Of a stretch of DNA of 64,000 nt, positions 38,061 to 47,591 are shown in pieces; the stretch's first letter is position 1; every line of letters starts with the position of its first letter. Position numbers and translations under genes: made by a program. Under the pieces are notes generated by a model. The model did not search any database. It was given only the letters and a program-made list of their open reading frames with translations, and had not been told where the DNA came from. Origin of the DNA: an uncultured Afifella sp. (lineage in GTDB: Bacteria; Pseudomonadota; Alphaproteobacteria; Rhizobiales; Afifellaceae); contig CAMYKZ010000025.1 in NCBI GenBank assembly GCA_947259045.1, positions 1 through 64,000 of the forward strand, given 5' to 3'.

Positions 38061-39079
38061 ATACCGGCCCGAAAACCGCCAAACGCAGCCCGGCCGCCTA
38101 CCGGCTCGACGATCCAGCGGTGAAAATGACCGATATGCCGGAAATCGACGATCTTGATCCTGGACAGGACAGCGCCCATAAGGCTGTTGAGAATCTGGCG
38201 AACCCCGCACGGAAGTTTCGTCTCGGCAGACTGTTCGTCTGGTCCGGCGGCCTGCTGGTGTCGCTGGCCATCGGCCTTTGGCTTGATAACCTGATCCGCG
38301 ATCTGTTCGCCCGCGCGGACTGGCTTGGATGGACCGGGTTTGGCCTGCTTGCTCTGTTCGCCGCTGCATTCGTCGGCATTATCGGCCGCGAGCTATTCTC
38401 ACTGTTCCGGCTGCGCAAGGTTGCCCATTTGCGGCTGCGCGCTGATGACGCGATCGAGCGCAATGACGGCAAAGCGGCGCGCGGCCTGGCCCGCAACCTG
38501 ATCAGCCTCTATTCCAGCCGCGCGGACACCGCCCGGGGCCGCGCGCAACTTGCCGGCCATCTGCCGGAAATCATTGATGGGCGCGATCTGCTGATGCTGG
38601 CAGAGCGCGACCTTCTGATACCCATTGACGAGCAGGCCCGGCAGCTCATCATGCAGGCCGCCAAGCGGGTATCCGTCGTCACCGCTGTCAGTCCGCGCGC
38701 CTTCGTCGATGTCGGCTTCGTGTTATGGGAAAGTGTCCGTCTGGTACGGCGGCTCGCGTCACTTTATGGCGGACGGCCGGGCTTTATCGGCCTGATCCGG
38801 ATGATGCGGGCAGTCGTCGCCCATCTTGCCGTTACCGGTACCATCGCCGTCGGCGAGACGCTGGTTCAGCAAATTGTCGGCCAGGGCCTGGCTGCAAGGC
38901 TTTCCGCCCGCCTCGGCGAAGGCGTGGTCAACGGTCTGATGACGGCACGCATTGGACTGTCGGCGATGGATGTCAGCCGCCCGTTGCCTTTTTTGGCCGG
39001 CGAACGGCCGAAACTGACCGACCTGACGGCTGATCTGGTATCCTGGAAAAGCAGCCGCTCCGAAACCGGCGATCGTTGA
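38057..39079 (+). CDS. ycjF: YcjF-like inner membrane protein (TIGR01620/DUF697)
   Basis: This 340-residue protein has two N-terminal transmembrane helices (about 58-77 and 90-110) and a C-terminal DUF697-like domain. YcjF homologues regularly accompany YcjX; the 4-bp overlap implies translational coupling and a shared membrane-associated function that is not established. Confidence 0.88.
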   Translation: MNTGPKTAKRSPAAYRLDDPAVKMTDMPEIDDLDPGQDSAHKAVENLANPARKFRLGRLFVWSGGLLVSLAIGLWLDNLIRDLFARADWLGWTGFGLLALFAAAFVGIIGRELFSLFRLRKVAHLRLRADDAIERNDGKAARGLARNLISLYSSRADTARGRAQLAGHLPEIIDGRDLLMLAERDLLIPIDEQARQLIMQAAKRVSVVTAVSPRAFVDVGFVLWESVRLVRRLASLYGGRPGFIGLIRMMRAVVAHLAVTGTIAVGETLVQQIVGQGLAARLSARLGEGVVNGLMTARIGLSAMDVSRPLPFLAGERPKLTDLTADLVSWKSSRSETGDR

Positions 39080-39217
39080 AGCAACAAAACGGCGACCGGA
39101 AATTCGCCATAAAGAAAGCGTTAGGGTTAACCATCTCTTGGCAATTGCCCCATAAGATCGCATAATTCGTTTGCTGCCTGCCCCAGGCCGGGCATAATCA
39201 ATAAAATGGAGAATGCC

Positions 39218-39808
39218 ATGCACCGCTTACCGGCCATTTGCCTGTCACTTGCCATCGGAATTGCCAGCGCCTTGAGTGCGACAATTGCCGACAAGGCTCA
39301 TGCCGGCGACGATGCAGCCCGTTTCATTGAACGGTTTTCCGGCGAATGGCGCGGCAGCGGCAAATTGCTGATCGGCCCGGACACCGGAATGAAATTTCAC
39401 TGCGCGCTGAACGGCGACCCGAGCCGCAGCCAGATGACGTTCGGCATGAAAGGCAAATGCTGGGCCGGCCGCCTGAGCGCTCCGGTTTTTGCCCGGCTGC
39501 GCTACAATCATGACAACAACAAATTTTACGGCGATTTCATGGACGGCGCCGAGGGTGACGGTGTTGACATCGTGGCAGAAAGTGCCGGCCAGGGCTTTTC
39601 CATGTGGTTGTCGCGCGACCAATTGCAGGGTGAACTGGTGGCAAGTCCTGCAGGCGACAGCAAGATGACAATCCTGATCTCCCTGATCGACCACAAGAAC
39701 GACCGGAAAATTCCGGTTGCCGCCATGGGATTTGCCCGCAAGGGCGCTGACAGCCTGCCGCTTTACGATCCGGTGGTCACAGGCTCACTGAAGAAAAAAC
39801 GCAAATAA
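39218..39808 (+). CDS. Exported hypothetical protein
   Basis: This 196-residue protein has a signal peptide (cleavage near A-H-A-G, about residue 30). The mature part contains F-S-G-E-W-R-G-S-G-K-L-L-I-G-P and C-A-L-N-G-D-P, suggesting a small beta-rich lipocalin-like domain, with a Lys-rich C-terminus. I do not recognise the family with confidence. GGAG precedes the ATG at 39218; the open frame begins 12 bp earlier. Confidence 0.7.
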   Translation: MHRLPAICLSLAIGIASALSATIADKAHAGDDAARFIERFSGEWRGSGKLLIGPDTGMKFHCALNGDPSRSQMTFGMKGKCWAGRLSAPVFARLRYNHDNNKFYGDFMDGAEGDGVDIVAESAGQGFSMWLSRDQLQGELVASPAGDSKMTILISLIDHKNDRKIPVAAMGFARKGADSLPLYDPVVTGSLKKKRK

Positions 39809-39860
39809 ACGGCATTTTCTTTGTTGCTGCTCTCCGCTAGTTATCTGGCGGAGGCGTTTG

Positions 39861-41041
39861 ATGTTTCTCAATTTTTTTGCCGAATTGCGGTCCGCAGGCG
39901 TGCCGGTATCGATCAGGGAATACCTCACCCTGATGGAAGCCATGGAAGCCGATTGCGCATCCGGCAAAGTTGAAAATTTCTACTATCTGTCCCGCGCCGC
40001 GCTGGTGAAGGACGAATCCCATCTCGACCGCTTCGACCAGGTGTTCGGCCATGTCTTCAAGGGCCTGGAGGCGATTGAAGGCGATCTGCCGGCCGATATT
40101 CCCGAAGACTGGATCCGCAAGCTGGCAGAACGCTTTCTCAGCGATGAGGAGAAGGCGGGGATCGAGGCGCTCGGCGGTTTCGAAAAGCTCATGGAAACGC
40201 TGAAAAAGCGGCTTGAAGAACAACAAAAACGCCATCAGGGCGGATCCAAATGGATCGGCACCGCCGGTACATCCCCGTTCGGCGCCTATGGCTACAACCC
40301 GGAAGGCATCCGCATCGGCCAGTCCGAAAGCCGGCATCAGCGGGCCGTCAAGGTCTGGGACGAGCGCCGCTTCCGGGATCTGGACGGCGACAGGGAACTC
40401 GGCACCCGCAACATCAAGGTAGCGCTCCGGCGGCTGCGCCGTTTCGCCCGCACGGGTTCCGCCGACGAACTGGATCTGGACGGGACGATCCGTTCCACCG
40501 CCCATCGCGGCTGGCTTGACCTGCAGATGCGCCCGGAACGCCGCAACGCAGTCAAGGTGCTGCTGTTTTTCGATGTCGGCGGGTCGATGGACTGGCATGT
40601 CCGGACGTCGGAGGATCTGTTTTCAGCCGCCCGCAGCGAGTTCAAGACAATGGAATATTTCTACTTCCACAATTGTCTCTATGAGAGTGTCTGGCAGGAC
40701 AACAAGCGCCGCCGCAACGAGCGCATCGATACCGAACACATATTGCGCACCTACCCGTCCGACTACCGCATCATCTTCATCGGCGATGCGTCCATGAGCC
40801 CGTACGAAATCACCCATTCCGGCGGCTCGGTGGAACACTGGAACGAAGAGGCCGGCGCAACCTGGCTGCAGCGCATGCTGGCGACCTATGACAGAGCCGT
40901 CTGGCTGAACCCGGTGCCGCAGGCCAGGCGCACTGGGATTATACCTGGTCGATCCAGGCGATCGGCCAGATCTTCGAGCAGCGCATGTTTCCGCTCACAT
41001 TGGACGGACTGGAAGACGCCATGCGGGCGCTGGCGCGGTAA
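39861..41041 (+). CDS. CoxE-like VWA-domain protein with an apparent frameshift near the C-terminus
   Basis: The family (about 390 aa) has an N-terminal helical domain, then a VWA domain with a D-V-G-G-S-M metal site and F-I-G-D-A-S-M-S-P. The reading frame is normal up to V-W-L-N-P-V-P-Q (40922). The conserved ending H-W-x-Y-T-x-S-I, M-F-P-L-T-L-D-G-L and A-M-R-A-L-A then continues in another frame from 40931 to a stop at 41041, so one base appears lost between 40923 and 40931. Unshifted translation runs to 41069 with a nonsense tail. The ATG at 39861 follows GGAGG. It is the likely partner of the MoxR ATPase at 28103. Confidence 0.85.
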
Positions 41042-41187
41042 GCTCACGTTTACATGCCGGCCGATCTGAGGGAATCAGCGACAAATTTCTTCGGATTTCG
41101 AACCGCCTCGTTAGGCAGATGTTTAACACTGGTCGTTTATGAATCGGGCCGGGAGCGCCTCAAATCGGCGCATGTTGGAGAGTTGTC

Positions 41188-41619
41188 TTGGTCGCACGTG
41201 TTCTCGTCAAACATTTGATCGCCCATATTACGCGGGATTTCGGTCTGGCGGAGAAGCCGAAACTGTTTCGCGGCATTGAGATCGAATGTGTCTCGACCGG
41301 GCCCTATGCCTGGTACGACGATCTGTCCATGGAAGCCGACGATGACGGTTTTCGCCGCCATTATATCCTGAAGCTTGGGCGCAAATCGGTGACTTTGGAT
41401 TGGGGCGATTCAACCAAACTCAATGTACCGGGACGGCCGGAACATCATTTTTTCCAGATTGACGACATGCGCATTGAACTGCCGGAAGCCTGGAATTGTC
41501 CGCCAAGTCATCCGAAGGTGCATGCCGCCTACCACCAATTGTTCGCCGAGGTGATGGAGCGGCTCGGCCGCCCGGTCACCCGCTGGAACGAGACGCTGAT
41601 CCCGGAATATCCGTTCTAG
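41188..41619 (+). CDS. Hypothetical protein
   Basis: This 143-residue cytoplasmic protein shows no signal or membrane segment. Aromatic and acidic residues cluster in the first half, and W-N-C-P-P-S-H-P-K-V-H occurs near residue 103. The start appears to be a TTG at 41188, supported by GGAG seven bases upstream; no in-frame ATG lies nearby. I do not recognise the family. Confidence 0.6.
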   Translation: MVARVLVKHLIAHITRDFGLAEKPKLFRGIEIECVSTGPYAWYDDLSMEADDDGFRRHYILKLGRKSVTLDWGDSTKLNVPGRPEHHFFQIDDMRIELPEAWNCPPSHPKVHAAYHQLFAEVMERLGRPVTRWNETLIPEYPF

Positions 41620-41640
41620 ACATCCGCTGAACCATCGGCA

Positions 41641-41740
41641 GAACTATTCAAAAACGGCTGCCGAAATCATCAAACCGGATGCCCACCGGCCAAGCCGGTC
41701 AAGCGGTTTTGACCTGTATTTCGATGTCTGCCCGATTTCC
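41641..41740 (-). pseudogene. Gutted copy of the DUF4328 gene
   Basis: The minus strand encodes I-G-Q-T-S-K-Y-R-S-K-P-L-D-R-L-G, almost identical to residues 7-22 of the intact DUF4328 protein at 46846-47526, then jumps to V-F-E-stop, the same last residues and stop as the intact protein. About 600 bp of the middle are missing and the start codon is not preserved. DNA similarity covers roughly 75 bp (41663-41740 with 47441-47512) plus the gene end. Confidence 0.75.
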
Positions 41741-42043
41741 GGATTGTCACTCAAATCATTTGACCCTCGATCATCGCCGATAATCATCGAATTGGTGCAT
41801 ATTGCCCGCACGCGATGCAGGTCCGGCATTGCGTAAATCAACTTCTGATTTTGCATTCCGATTTCACAACCGAATACTTCGAATCGTCCCATCAGAGTAT
41901 CGCGCTTTTCAGTGACATGGAAGCAACCCGCTCTCTGCGTGAACTTCGTTTCAAAACGCGCGAGATTGTGATGCGGATTGTCCGGATGTTAGCCTTTTGA
42001 ACTATTGTTATTTAACTTTTACATGGGCAAAATCGGTAACTGA
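41741..42043. other. Intergenic region upstream of the kor operon
   Basis: These 303 bp hold no convincing gene. The region is A+T-richer than its surroundings towards 42000 (TATTGTTATTTAACTTTTACAT) and probably carries the kor operon promoter. Confidence 0.45.
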
Positions 42044-43867
42044 ATGAATGAATTAGGCTGGTTGGGCAAGCGCATGAGGCCAACAGACCTTGGCGACCCG
42101 GAGTACTTTCATAAGGTCGTGGACTGCCAGTGGGCATGTCCCGCTCATACCCCGGTGCCGGAATATATCCGGCTGATTGCCCAGCGCCGCTACACGGACG
42201 CCTTCATGATCAATTGGGAATCGAATGTGTTCCCGGGCATTCTCGGGCGGACATGCGACCGCCCCTGCGAACCGGCCTGCCGCCGCACCCGTGTCGAGGA
42301 CAAGCCGGTCGCCATCTGCCGCCTGAAGCGCGTCGCAGCCGATTATTGTGGTGATATTTCCGACCGGCTGCCAAAGATCCCGGAAATCAAAAACGGCAAA
42401 CGCATTGCGCTGATCGGCGCCGGGCCGGCATCATTGACTGTCGCCCGCGATCTGCTGCCGCTCGGCTACCAGTGTACCCTGTTTGAAAAAGACCCTGCCG
42501 GCGGCGGTCTGATGCGCACCAACATTCCCACATTCCGCCTTCCCGTCGCCGTGCTTGACGAGGAAGTGGACCGCATCCTGCAGATGGGCGTCGAAACCAT
42601 GTTCGGCCGGGAAATCAGCAGCCTGAAGGCGGTTCTCGACGATGATTTTGACGCCGTTTTCATCGGCACCGGCGCACCGCGCGGCAAGGATCTCTCAATA
42701 CCGGGCCGCGCCGAGGCGGCGGAAAACGTCCACATTGGAACCGATTTCCTGAAATCCGTCGCCTTCAGACACACCGAGGCGATCGGCAAGCGGGTGATCG
42801 TCATTGGCGGCGGCAACACGGCGATGGATTGTTGCCGCACCGCCCTGCGGCTTGGCGGCGGCGATGTGCGCATTACCGTGCGCAGCCCGCGCGCCGACAT
42901 GAAAGCGTCGGCCTGGGAAATCGAGGACGCCGAGCGTGAAGGCGTGCCAATCTTCGACAATCATGCGCCAAAGGAATTTGTTGTCGAGAATGGCAGATTG
43001 CAGGCCGTGATCTTTGAAAAGATGATCGCCGAATATGACGCCGATGGCCGCCGCACTTTGACACCGGCCGGCGAGCCGCCGGTGGTGATGCCCTGCGACG
43101 ACGTGCTGATGGCGATCGGCCAGGACAATGCCTTTCCCTGGATCGAACGCGACATCGGACTTGAGTTCGACGCCCACGGCATGCCGGTGGTCGATGCCCA
43201 GACCTTTCAATCGACCCTGCCGCAAGTGTTCTTCGGCGGCGACGCGGCCTGGGGGCCGGAAAACATTATCTGGGCCGTCGCCCATGGCCACCAGGCGGCC
43301 ATCTCCATCGATCTGCATTGCAAGGGCGAGCGCCTGACCGACCGCCCCTCGCCGCTGGTCAATCTGGTCAGCCAGAAAATGGGTATCCATGAATGGTCGT
43401 ACGATCAGAATATCTCGGTCGATCGCCGTTTTCCGGTTCCCCACGCAGATCAGGCAGCGGCCCTGGCGAGCATGGAAATCGAGGTTGAGCTCGGTTACGA
43501 CGAGCGGCTGGCGCTGAACGAAGCCATGCGCTGCCTGAACTGCGATATTCAGACCGTTTTCACCAACTCGCTTTGCATCGAATGCGATGCCTGCATGGAC
43601 ATCTGCCCGGTCGACTGCATTAATTTTACCGACAATGGCGAAGAGACCGATCTGCGCCAGCGGCTGCGTGTCCCCGCCGCCAATCTGGAGCAGGCCCTTT
43701 ATGTCTCCGACGACCTGAAAACCGGTCGCGTGATGGTAAAGGACGAGGATATGTGCCTGCATTGCGGCCTGTGCGCGGAACGCTGCCCGACGAGCGCCTG
43801 GGACATGCAGAAATTCACCTATATTGACGCGCAAGCGCAGGACGAGCCGGAACCCGCCCATGCATGA
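42044..43867 (+). CDS. GltD-like Fe-S flavoprotein with C-terminal 2[4Fe-4S] domain
   Basis: This 607-residue protein resembles the small subunit of glutamate synthase: N-terminal Fe-S region (C-x3-C in Q-W-A-C-P-A-H, then C-D-R-P-C-E-P-A-C), FAD motif L-I-G-A-G-P-A-S and NADPH-type motif V-I-G-G-G-N-T-A-M-D. It also carries a bacterial-ferredoxin domain with C-I-E-C-D-A-C-M-D-I-C-P and C-L-H-C-G-L-C-A-E-R-C-P. It overlaps the korA start by 8 bp, so it probably passes electrons between 2-oxoacid oxidation and NAD(P) or a quinone/ferredoxin pool. Confidence 0.85.
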   Translation: MNELGWLGKRMRPTDLGDPEYFHKVVDCQWACPAHTPVPEYIRLIAQRRYTDAFMINWESNVFPGILGRTCDRPCEPACRRTRVEDKPVAICRLKRVAADYCGDISDRLPKIPEIKNGKRIALIGAGPASLTVARDLLPLGYQCTLFEKDPAGGGLMRTNIPTFRLPVAVLDEEVDRILQMGVETMFGREISSLKAVLDDDFDAVFIGTGAPRGKDLSIPGRAEAAENVHIGTDFLKSVAFRHTEAIGKRVIVIGGGNTAMDCCRTALRLGGGDVRITVRSPRADMKASAWEIEDAEREGVPIFDNHAPKEFVVENGRLQAVIFEKMIAEYDADGRRTLTPAGEPPVVMPCDDVLMAIGQDNAFPWIERDIGLEFDAHGMPVVDAQTFQSTLPQVFFGGDAAWGPENIIWAVAHGHQAAISIDLHCKGERLTDRPSPLVNLVSQKMGIHEWSYDQNISVDRRFPVPHADQAAALASMEIEVELGYDERLALNEAMRCLNCDIQTVFTNSLCIECDACMDICPVDCINFTDNGEETDLRQRLRVPAANLEQALYVSDDLKTGRVMVKDEDMCLHCGLCAERCPTSAWDMQKFTYIDAQAQDEPEPAHA

Positions 43868-45704
43868 TGATGAGCCGATCTACAATGAATTTGTCCTGAA
43901 ATTTGCCAATGTGAACGGGTCCGGGTCGGCAAGCGCCAACCTGCTATGCGCCAAATCCCTGTTTCGCATGGGATTGCCGGTCAGCCCGAAAAACATCTTC
44001 CCGTCGAACATTCAGGGCCTGCCGACCTGGTACGAAATCCGCATCAGCGAAGCCGGAAACCTGGCCCGGCGCGACGGCGTCGACGTCATGGTGGCAATGA
44101 ACCCGCAGACCTATGAACAAGACCGCGACAGCGTCGTATCAGGCGGTACGCTGATCTACGATTCCACCTGGGAGCGCGATTTCGAACGGCCTGACATCCA
44201 TGTCGTCGGCATCCCGATCGCCCGCCTTGTCGCGGCTGAATTTTCCGACCCCCGGCAGCGGCAATTGTTCAAGAACGTCGTTTATCTGGGCGCCCTGTCG
44301 CAACTGATCGATATTGATATCGCGGTAATAGAACAATTGATCGGCGAACAGTTCAAGTCCAAGCCCAAGCTGATCGAACCCAACCTGAAGGCCCTGGCCA
44401 TCGGCCGTGATTATGTCAGTGAACATCTCGAATATCCGTTGCGAACGCGGCTGCGCCGGGCCGAAAAGAATACCGGCAAGATCCTTATTTCCGGCAATGA
44501 TGCCGCAGCACTCGGCGCAATCTACGCCGGCGCGACAATCGCGTCCTGGTATCCGATCACGCCCTCGACATCGGTCGCCGAAGGGTTCGAACGTTATGCC
44601 AATAAATTCCGCCGCGATGAAAACGGCAATCTGCGCGCCGCCATCATCCAGGCGGAAGACGAACTTGCCGCCATCGGCATGGCGGTGGGCGCGAACTGGA
44701 ACGGCGCCCGCGCCTTTACCGCAACCTCCGGCCCGGGCATTTCGCTGATGAGCGAGTTTATCGGCCTTGCTTATTTCGCCGAAATCCCGCTGGTGATTTT
44801 CGACATTCAGCGCGGCGGACCATCAACGGGCATGCCCACACGCTCCCAGCAGTCCGATATTATGACCTGCGCCTATGCTTCGCACGGCGACACCCGCCAT
44901 GTGCTCCTGATCCCGTCGGAGCCCGGCGAATGTTTCACCTTCGGCGCAGATGCATTCGATCTGGCCGACCGGCTTCAGACCCCGGTCTTCGTGATGAGCG
45001 ATCTCGATATCGGCATGAACGACTGGATCACCGATGAACTTGTCTGGGACGACAAGCGGGCCGCCGATCGCGGCAAGTTGCTCAGTGCAGACGATCTCGA
45101 TGAGATCAAGGATTTCGCCCGCTACCGTGACATTGACGGCGACGGTATTCCCTACCGCACCCTGCCCGGCTCGCATCCCTCCAAGGGTGCCTATTTTACC
45201 CGCGGCACGTCGCACACCGATACCGGCGGATATACCGAGGACGGCGTTCTCAACGCGGCCAATCTGGCGCGCATCGACACGAAATTCAAAATCGCGGCGG
45301 AGCTTGTGCCGAAGCCCGTGGTGAAAAATTTCAGCGCCTCCTCCAGGCTCGGCATCATCAATTACGGATCGACCGACCCGGCCGTGCACGACGCTCTCAA
45401 CCTGCTCGCCCAGGGCGGTTATGGCATCAATCACATGCGCCTTCGCGCCTTCCCGTTTTCCGACGAAGTCCACGAGTTCATAGACCGCCATGATTATCTC
45501 TTCGTGGTGGAACAAAACCGTGACGCACAGATGCGCCACCTCTTGATCGCCGAGGCCGATATCCCGTCGCACAAGCTGGTTCCGGTCACCAATTTCGACG
45601 GCATGCCGCTGACCGCGGACTTTGTCCAGAATTCCGTACTTGAGGTTCTGATGCGCGATGAGCGTATCGCAAAGGCCGTCGCACCGCCGATAACCGCAGC
45701 TTGA
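43860..45704 (+). CDS. korA: 2-oxoacid:ferredoxin oxidoreductase, fused gamma-alpha subunit (KorA type)
   Basis: This 614-residue protein fuses a gamma domain (about 1-190, with V-N-G-S-G-S-A-S-A-N) to the alpha pyrimidine-binding domain (Y-P-I-T-P-S-T-S, then A-T-S-G-P-G-I-S-L-M-S-E). This layout and motif point to 2-oxoglutarate as substrate, giving succinyl-CoA, CO2 and reduced acceptor. The ATG at 43860 fits the domain start and overlaps the preceding gene. Confidence 0.88.
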   Translation: MHDDEPIYNEFVLKFANVNGSGSASANLLCAKSLFRMGLPVSPKNIFPSNIQGLPTWYEIRISEAGNLARRDGVDVMVAMNPQTYEQDRDSVVSGGTLIYDSTWERDFERPDIHVVGIPIARLVAAEFSDPRQRQLFKNVVYLGALSQLIDIDIAVIEQLIGEQFKSKPKLIEPNLKALAIGRDYVSEHLEYPLRTRLRRAEKNTGKILISGNDAAALGAIYAGATIASWYPITPSTSVAEGFERYANKFRRDENGNLRAAIIQAEDELAAIGMAVGANWNGARAFTATSGPGISLMSEFIGLAYFAEIPLVIFDIQRGGPSTGMPTRSQQSDIMTCAYASHGDTRHVLLIPSEPGECFTFGADAFDLADRLQTPVFVMSDLDIGMNDWITDELVWDDKRAADRGKLLSADDLDEIKDFARYRDIDGDGIPYRTLPGSHPSKGAYFTRGTSHTDTGGYTEDGVLNAANLARIDTKFKIAAELVPKPVVKNFSASSRLGIINYGSTDPAVHDALNLLAQGGYGINHMRLRAFPFSDEVHEFIDRHDYLFVVEQNRDAQMRHLLIAEADIPSHKLVPVTNFDGMPLTADFVQNSVLEVLMRDERIAKAVAPPITAA

Positions 45705-45715
45705 TCGGGCAAACC

Positions 45716-46771
45716 ATGACCCATATCGCCAAACCCGCCTTTCACCACCCCAACCTGCCGGTCAACCGGCTCGGACTGACCCATCGCGACTATGAAGGCG
45801 TGGTGTCCACTCTGTGCGCCGGTTGCGGCCATGATTCCGTCTCCGCCGCGATCGTCGAGGCTTGTTTCCAGCTCGATATCGAAGCGCACCGGGTCGCCAA
45901 AGTGTCCGGCATCGGCTGTTCGTCGAAGACCACGAATTATTTCCTCAACACCGCGCACGGTTTCAATTCCGTACACGGGCGCATGCCGTCGGTGGCAACC
46001 GGCGCCAATGCGGCCAATTCCGAATTGCTTTATATCGGCGTGTCCGGCGACGGCGATACCGCATCGATTGGGCTCGGACAGTTCTGCCATGCCATCCGCC
46101 GCCGGTTGAACATGATCTATATCGTTGAAAACAATGGCACCTACGGCCTCACCAAGGGCCAGTTTTCCGCCACCAACGACAAGACCTCGAAAAACCGCAA
46201 GGGCGCCGACAATCTGTTTGAATCGATTGACCTTTGCACCATGGCCGTCAATCTCGGCGCGGGTTTCGTGGCGCGCAGTTTTTCCGGCGACAAACAACAG
46301 CTTGTGCCGCTCATCAAAGCGGCCATGCGTTATCGCGGTTTTGCACTGATCGATATCGTCTCGCCCTGTGTGACCTTCAACAATCACGCGGCTTCAACCA
46401 AAAGCTACGATTTTGTCCGCGACCACAATGCCGTGCTTGACCGGCTGGACATGGTGCCCGAGCGCGACGAAATCCGCGCCAGTTACGACGAGGGAACGTC
46501 GGCGGATATCACCCTGCACGACGGCTCGGTAATGCAATTGCACAAGCTCGCCGCAGATTATGATCCGACCGACAAACAGGCGGTTCTACCGGTTCTGGAA
46601 AGGCACAGGCAAAGCGGAGAAGTGGCGACCGGGTTGATCTATCTGGATCCGGACGAATGCGATTTCCACGATCTGATCGGCACGGCAAATAAACCGCTGA
46701 ACAGCTTTACCGACAAGGATCTGTGTCCCGGCAATGATGCCCTGCAGGCGATCAACGCATCGTTGCGGTAG
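45716..46771 (+). CDS. korB: 2-oxoacid:ferredoxin oxidoreductase beta subunit (KorB type)
   Basis: This 351-residue thiamine-diphosphate-binding subunit has C-A-G-C-G-H, G-I-G-C-S-S-K-T and the ThDP motif G-D-G-D-x24-N-N-G-T-Y-G-L-T-K-G-Q. The conserved cysteines include those that hold the proximal [4Fe-4S] cluster in this family. The ATG at 45716 is 11 bp after the korA stop; a TTG at 45701 would overlap korA. Confidence 0.9.
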   Translation: MTHIAKPAFHHPNLPVNRLGLTHRDYEGVVSTLCAGCGHDSVSAAIVEACFQLDIEAHRVAKVSGIGCSSKTTNYFLNTAHGFNSVHGRMPSVATGANAANSELLYIGVSGDGDTASIGLGQFCHAIRRRLNMIYIVENNGTYGLTKGQFSATNDKTSKNRKGADNLFESIDLCTMAVNLGAGFVARSFSGDKQQLVPLIKAAMRYRGFALIDIVSPCVTFNNHAASTKSYDFVRDHNAVLDRLDMVPERDEIRASYDEGTSADITLHDGSVMQLHKLAADYDPTDKQAVLPVLERHRQSGEVATGLIYLDPDECDFHDLIGTANKPLNSFTDKDLCPGNDALQAINASLR

Positions 46772-46845
46772 ATCGCGCCTGACATATTTGCCGGATTTCG
46801 GATAATTGGTCCGCCGCGCCGAAACCGAGAATCCCTGACGCCGCC

Positions 46846-47526
46846 CTATTCGAAAACGTGCGCCGTGCTGGACGCCATCGTTTTTTGTGCCCGCGTGATA
46901 TCGCAAACGATCCGGTAAAAGAAATAACACGCCATCATAAACAGAGCGATTTCAACAATCGTCAGAACAAGCGCCATCTGCATTTTATCGATGTCGCCAT
47001 TTTCGGTCGCCCGGTCGAGCATCCGCCCTGACCCATTACTGATCAGGTTGAACCCGACCCAGCCGAACCACCACTTGGCAAACATATCAGGAACCGGATC
47101 CGGCGAAACACTTGCCTGCCAAATCTGCTTCATCGCCTGGTACGGTTTCCAAAGTGACCAGATCGGAACAAAATTCCAGCCCACAGCCCAGCCTGGCCGA
47201 ATCTCCATCGCACCGGGATGCACAGCATGCACGTTGGCAGCCGCACGGTAGGTCCAGAACAGAACCGTCAGCCCGGAACACAGGAAACCGAGAGCAAGAA
47301 GTCCATATCCGCCAGCCACCAGGAGATCGGAAAGATCCGCTGCTTCCGGATCAGCCAGTCCACCCTGTATTTGGCCCAGCACATGGATCTGGAACCCCAA
47401 AGGAAGTATCACGAAAATACCGGCAAAGCCGTTCAGAGCGATCAACCTGGAAGCCCACCACCCAAGCCGATCAAGAGGCTTCGATCTGTATTTCGATGTC
47501 GGTCCGATATCCGTCGCGATACTCAT
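46846..47526 (-). CDS. DUF4328-domain membrane protein
   Basis: This 226-residue protein has four hydrophobic segments and the DUF4328 signature T-Y-R-A-A-A-N-V-H-A with P-G-W-A-V-G-W-N-F-V-P-I and K-P-Y-Q-A-M. Its function is unknown. The ATG at 47526 gives a sensible N-terminus; the frame continues to 47595. A deleted copy of the same gene lies on the other side of the kor operon at 41641. Confidence 0.78.
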   Translation of the reverse strand: MSIATDIGPTSKYRSKPLDRLGWWASRLIALNGFAGIFVILPLGFQIHVLGQIQGGLADPEAADLSDLLVAGGYGLLALGFLCSGLTVLFWTYRAAANVHAVHPGAMEIRPGWAVGWNFVPIWSLWKPYQAMKQIWQASVSPDPVPDMFAKWWFGWVGFNLISNGSGRMLDRATENGDIDKMQMALVLTIVEIALFMMACYFFYRIVCDITRAQKTMASSTAHVFE

Positions 47527-47591
47527 TGCCACCCCGCTGCCAGACCTGGCGATAGTGCATGGCACCTGTCGAACTGGCAACCATAGTGACC

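Noticed and set aside
37044-38369. 441-codon open frame on the minus strand
   Set aside because: It is antisense to ycjX and the start of the ycjF-like gene; no recognisable domain.
42695-43861. 388-codon open frame on the minus strand
   Set aside because: It is antisense to the GltD-like flavoprotein gene; no motif and no ribosome-binding site.
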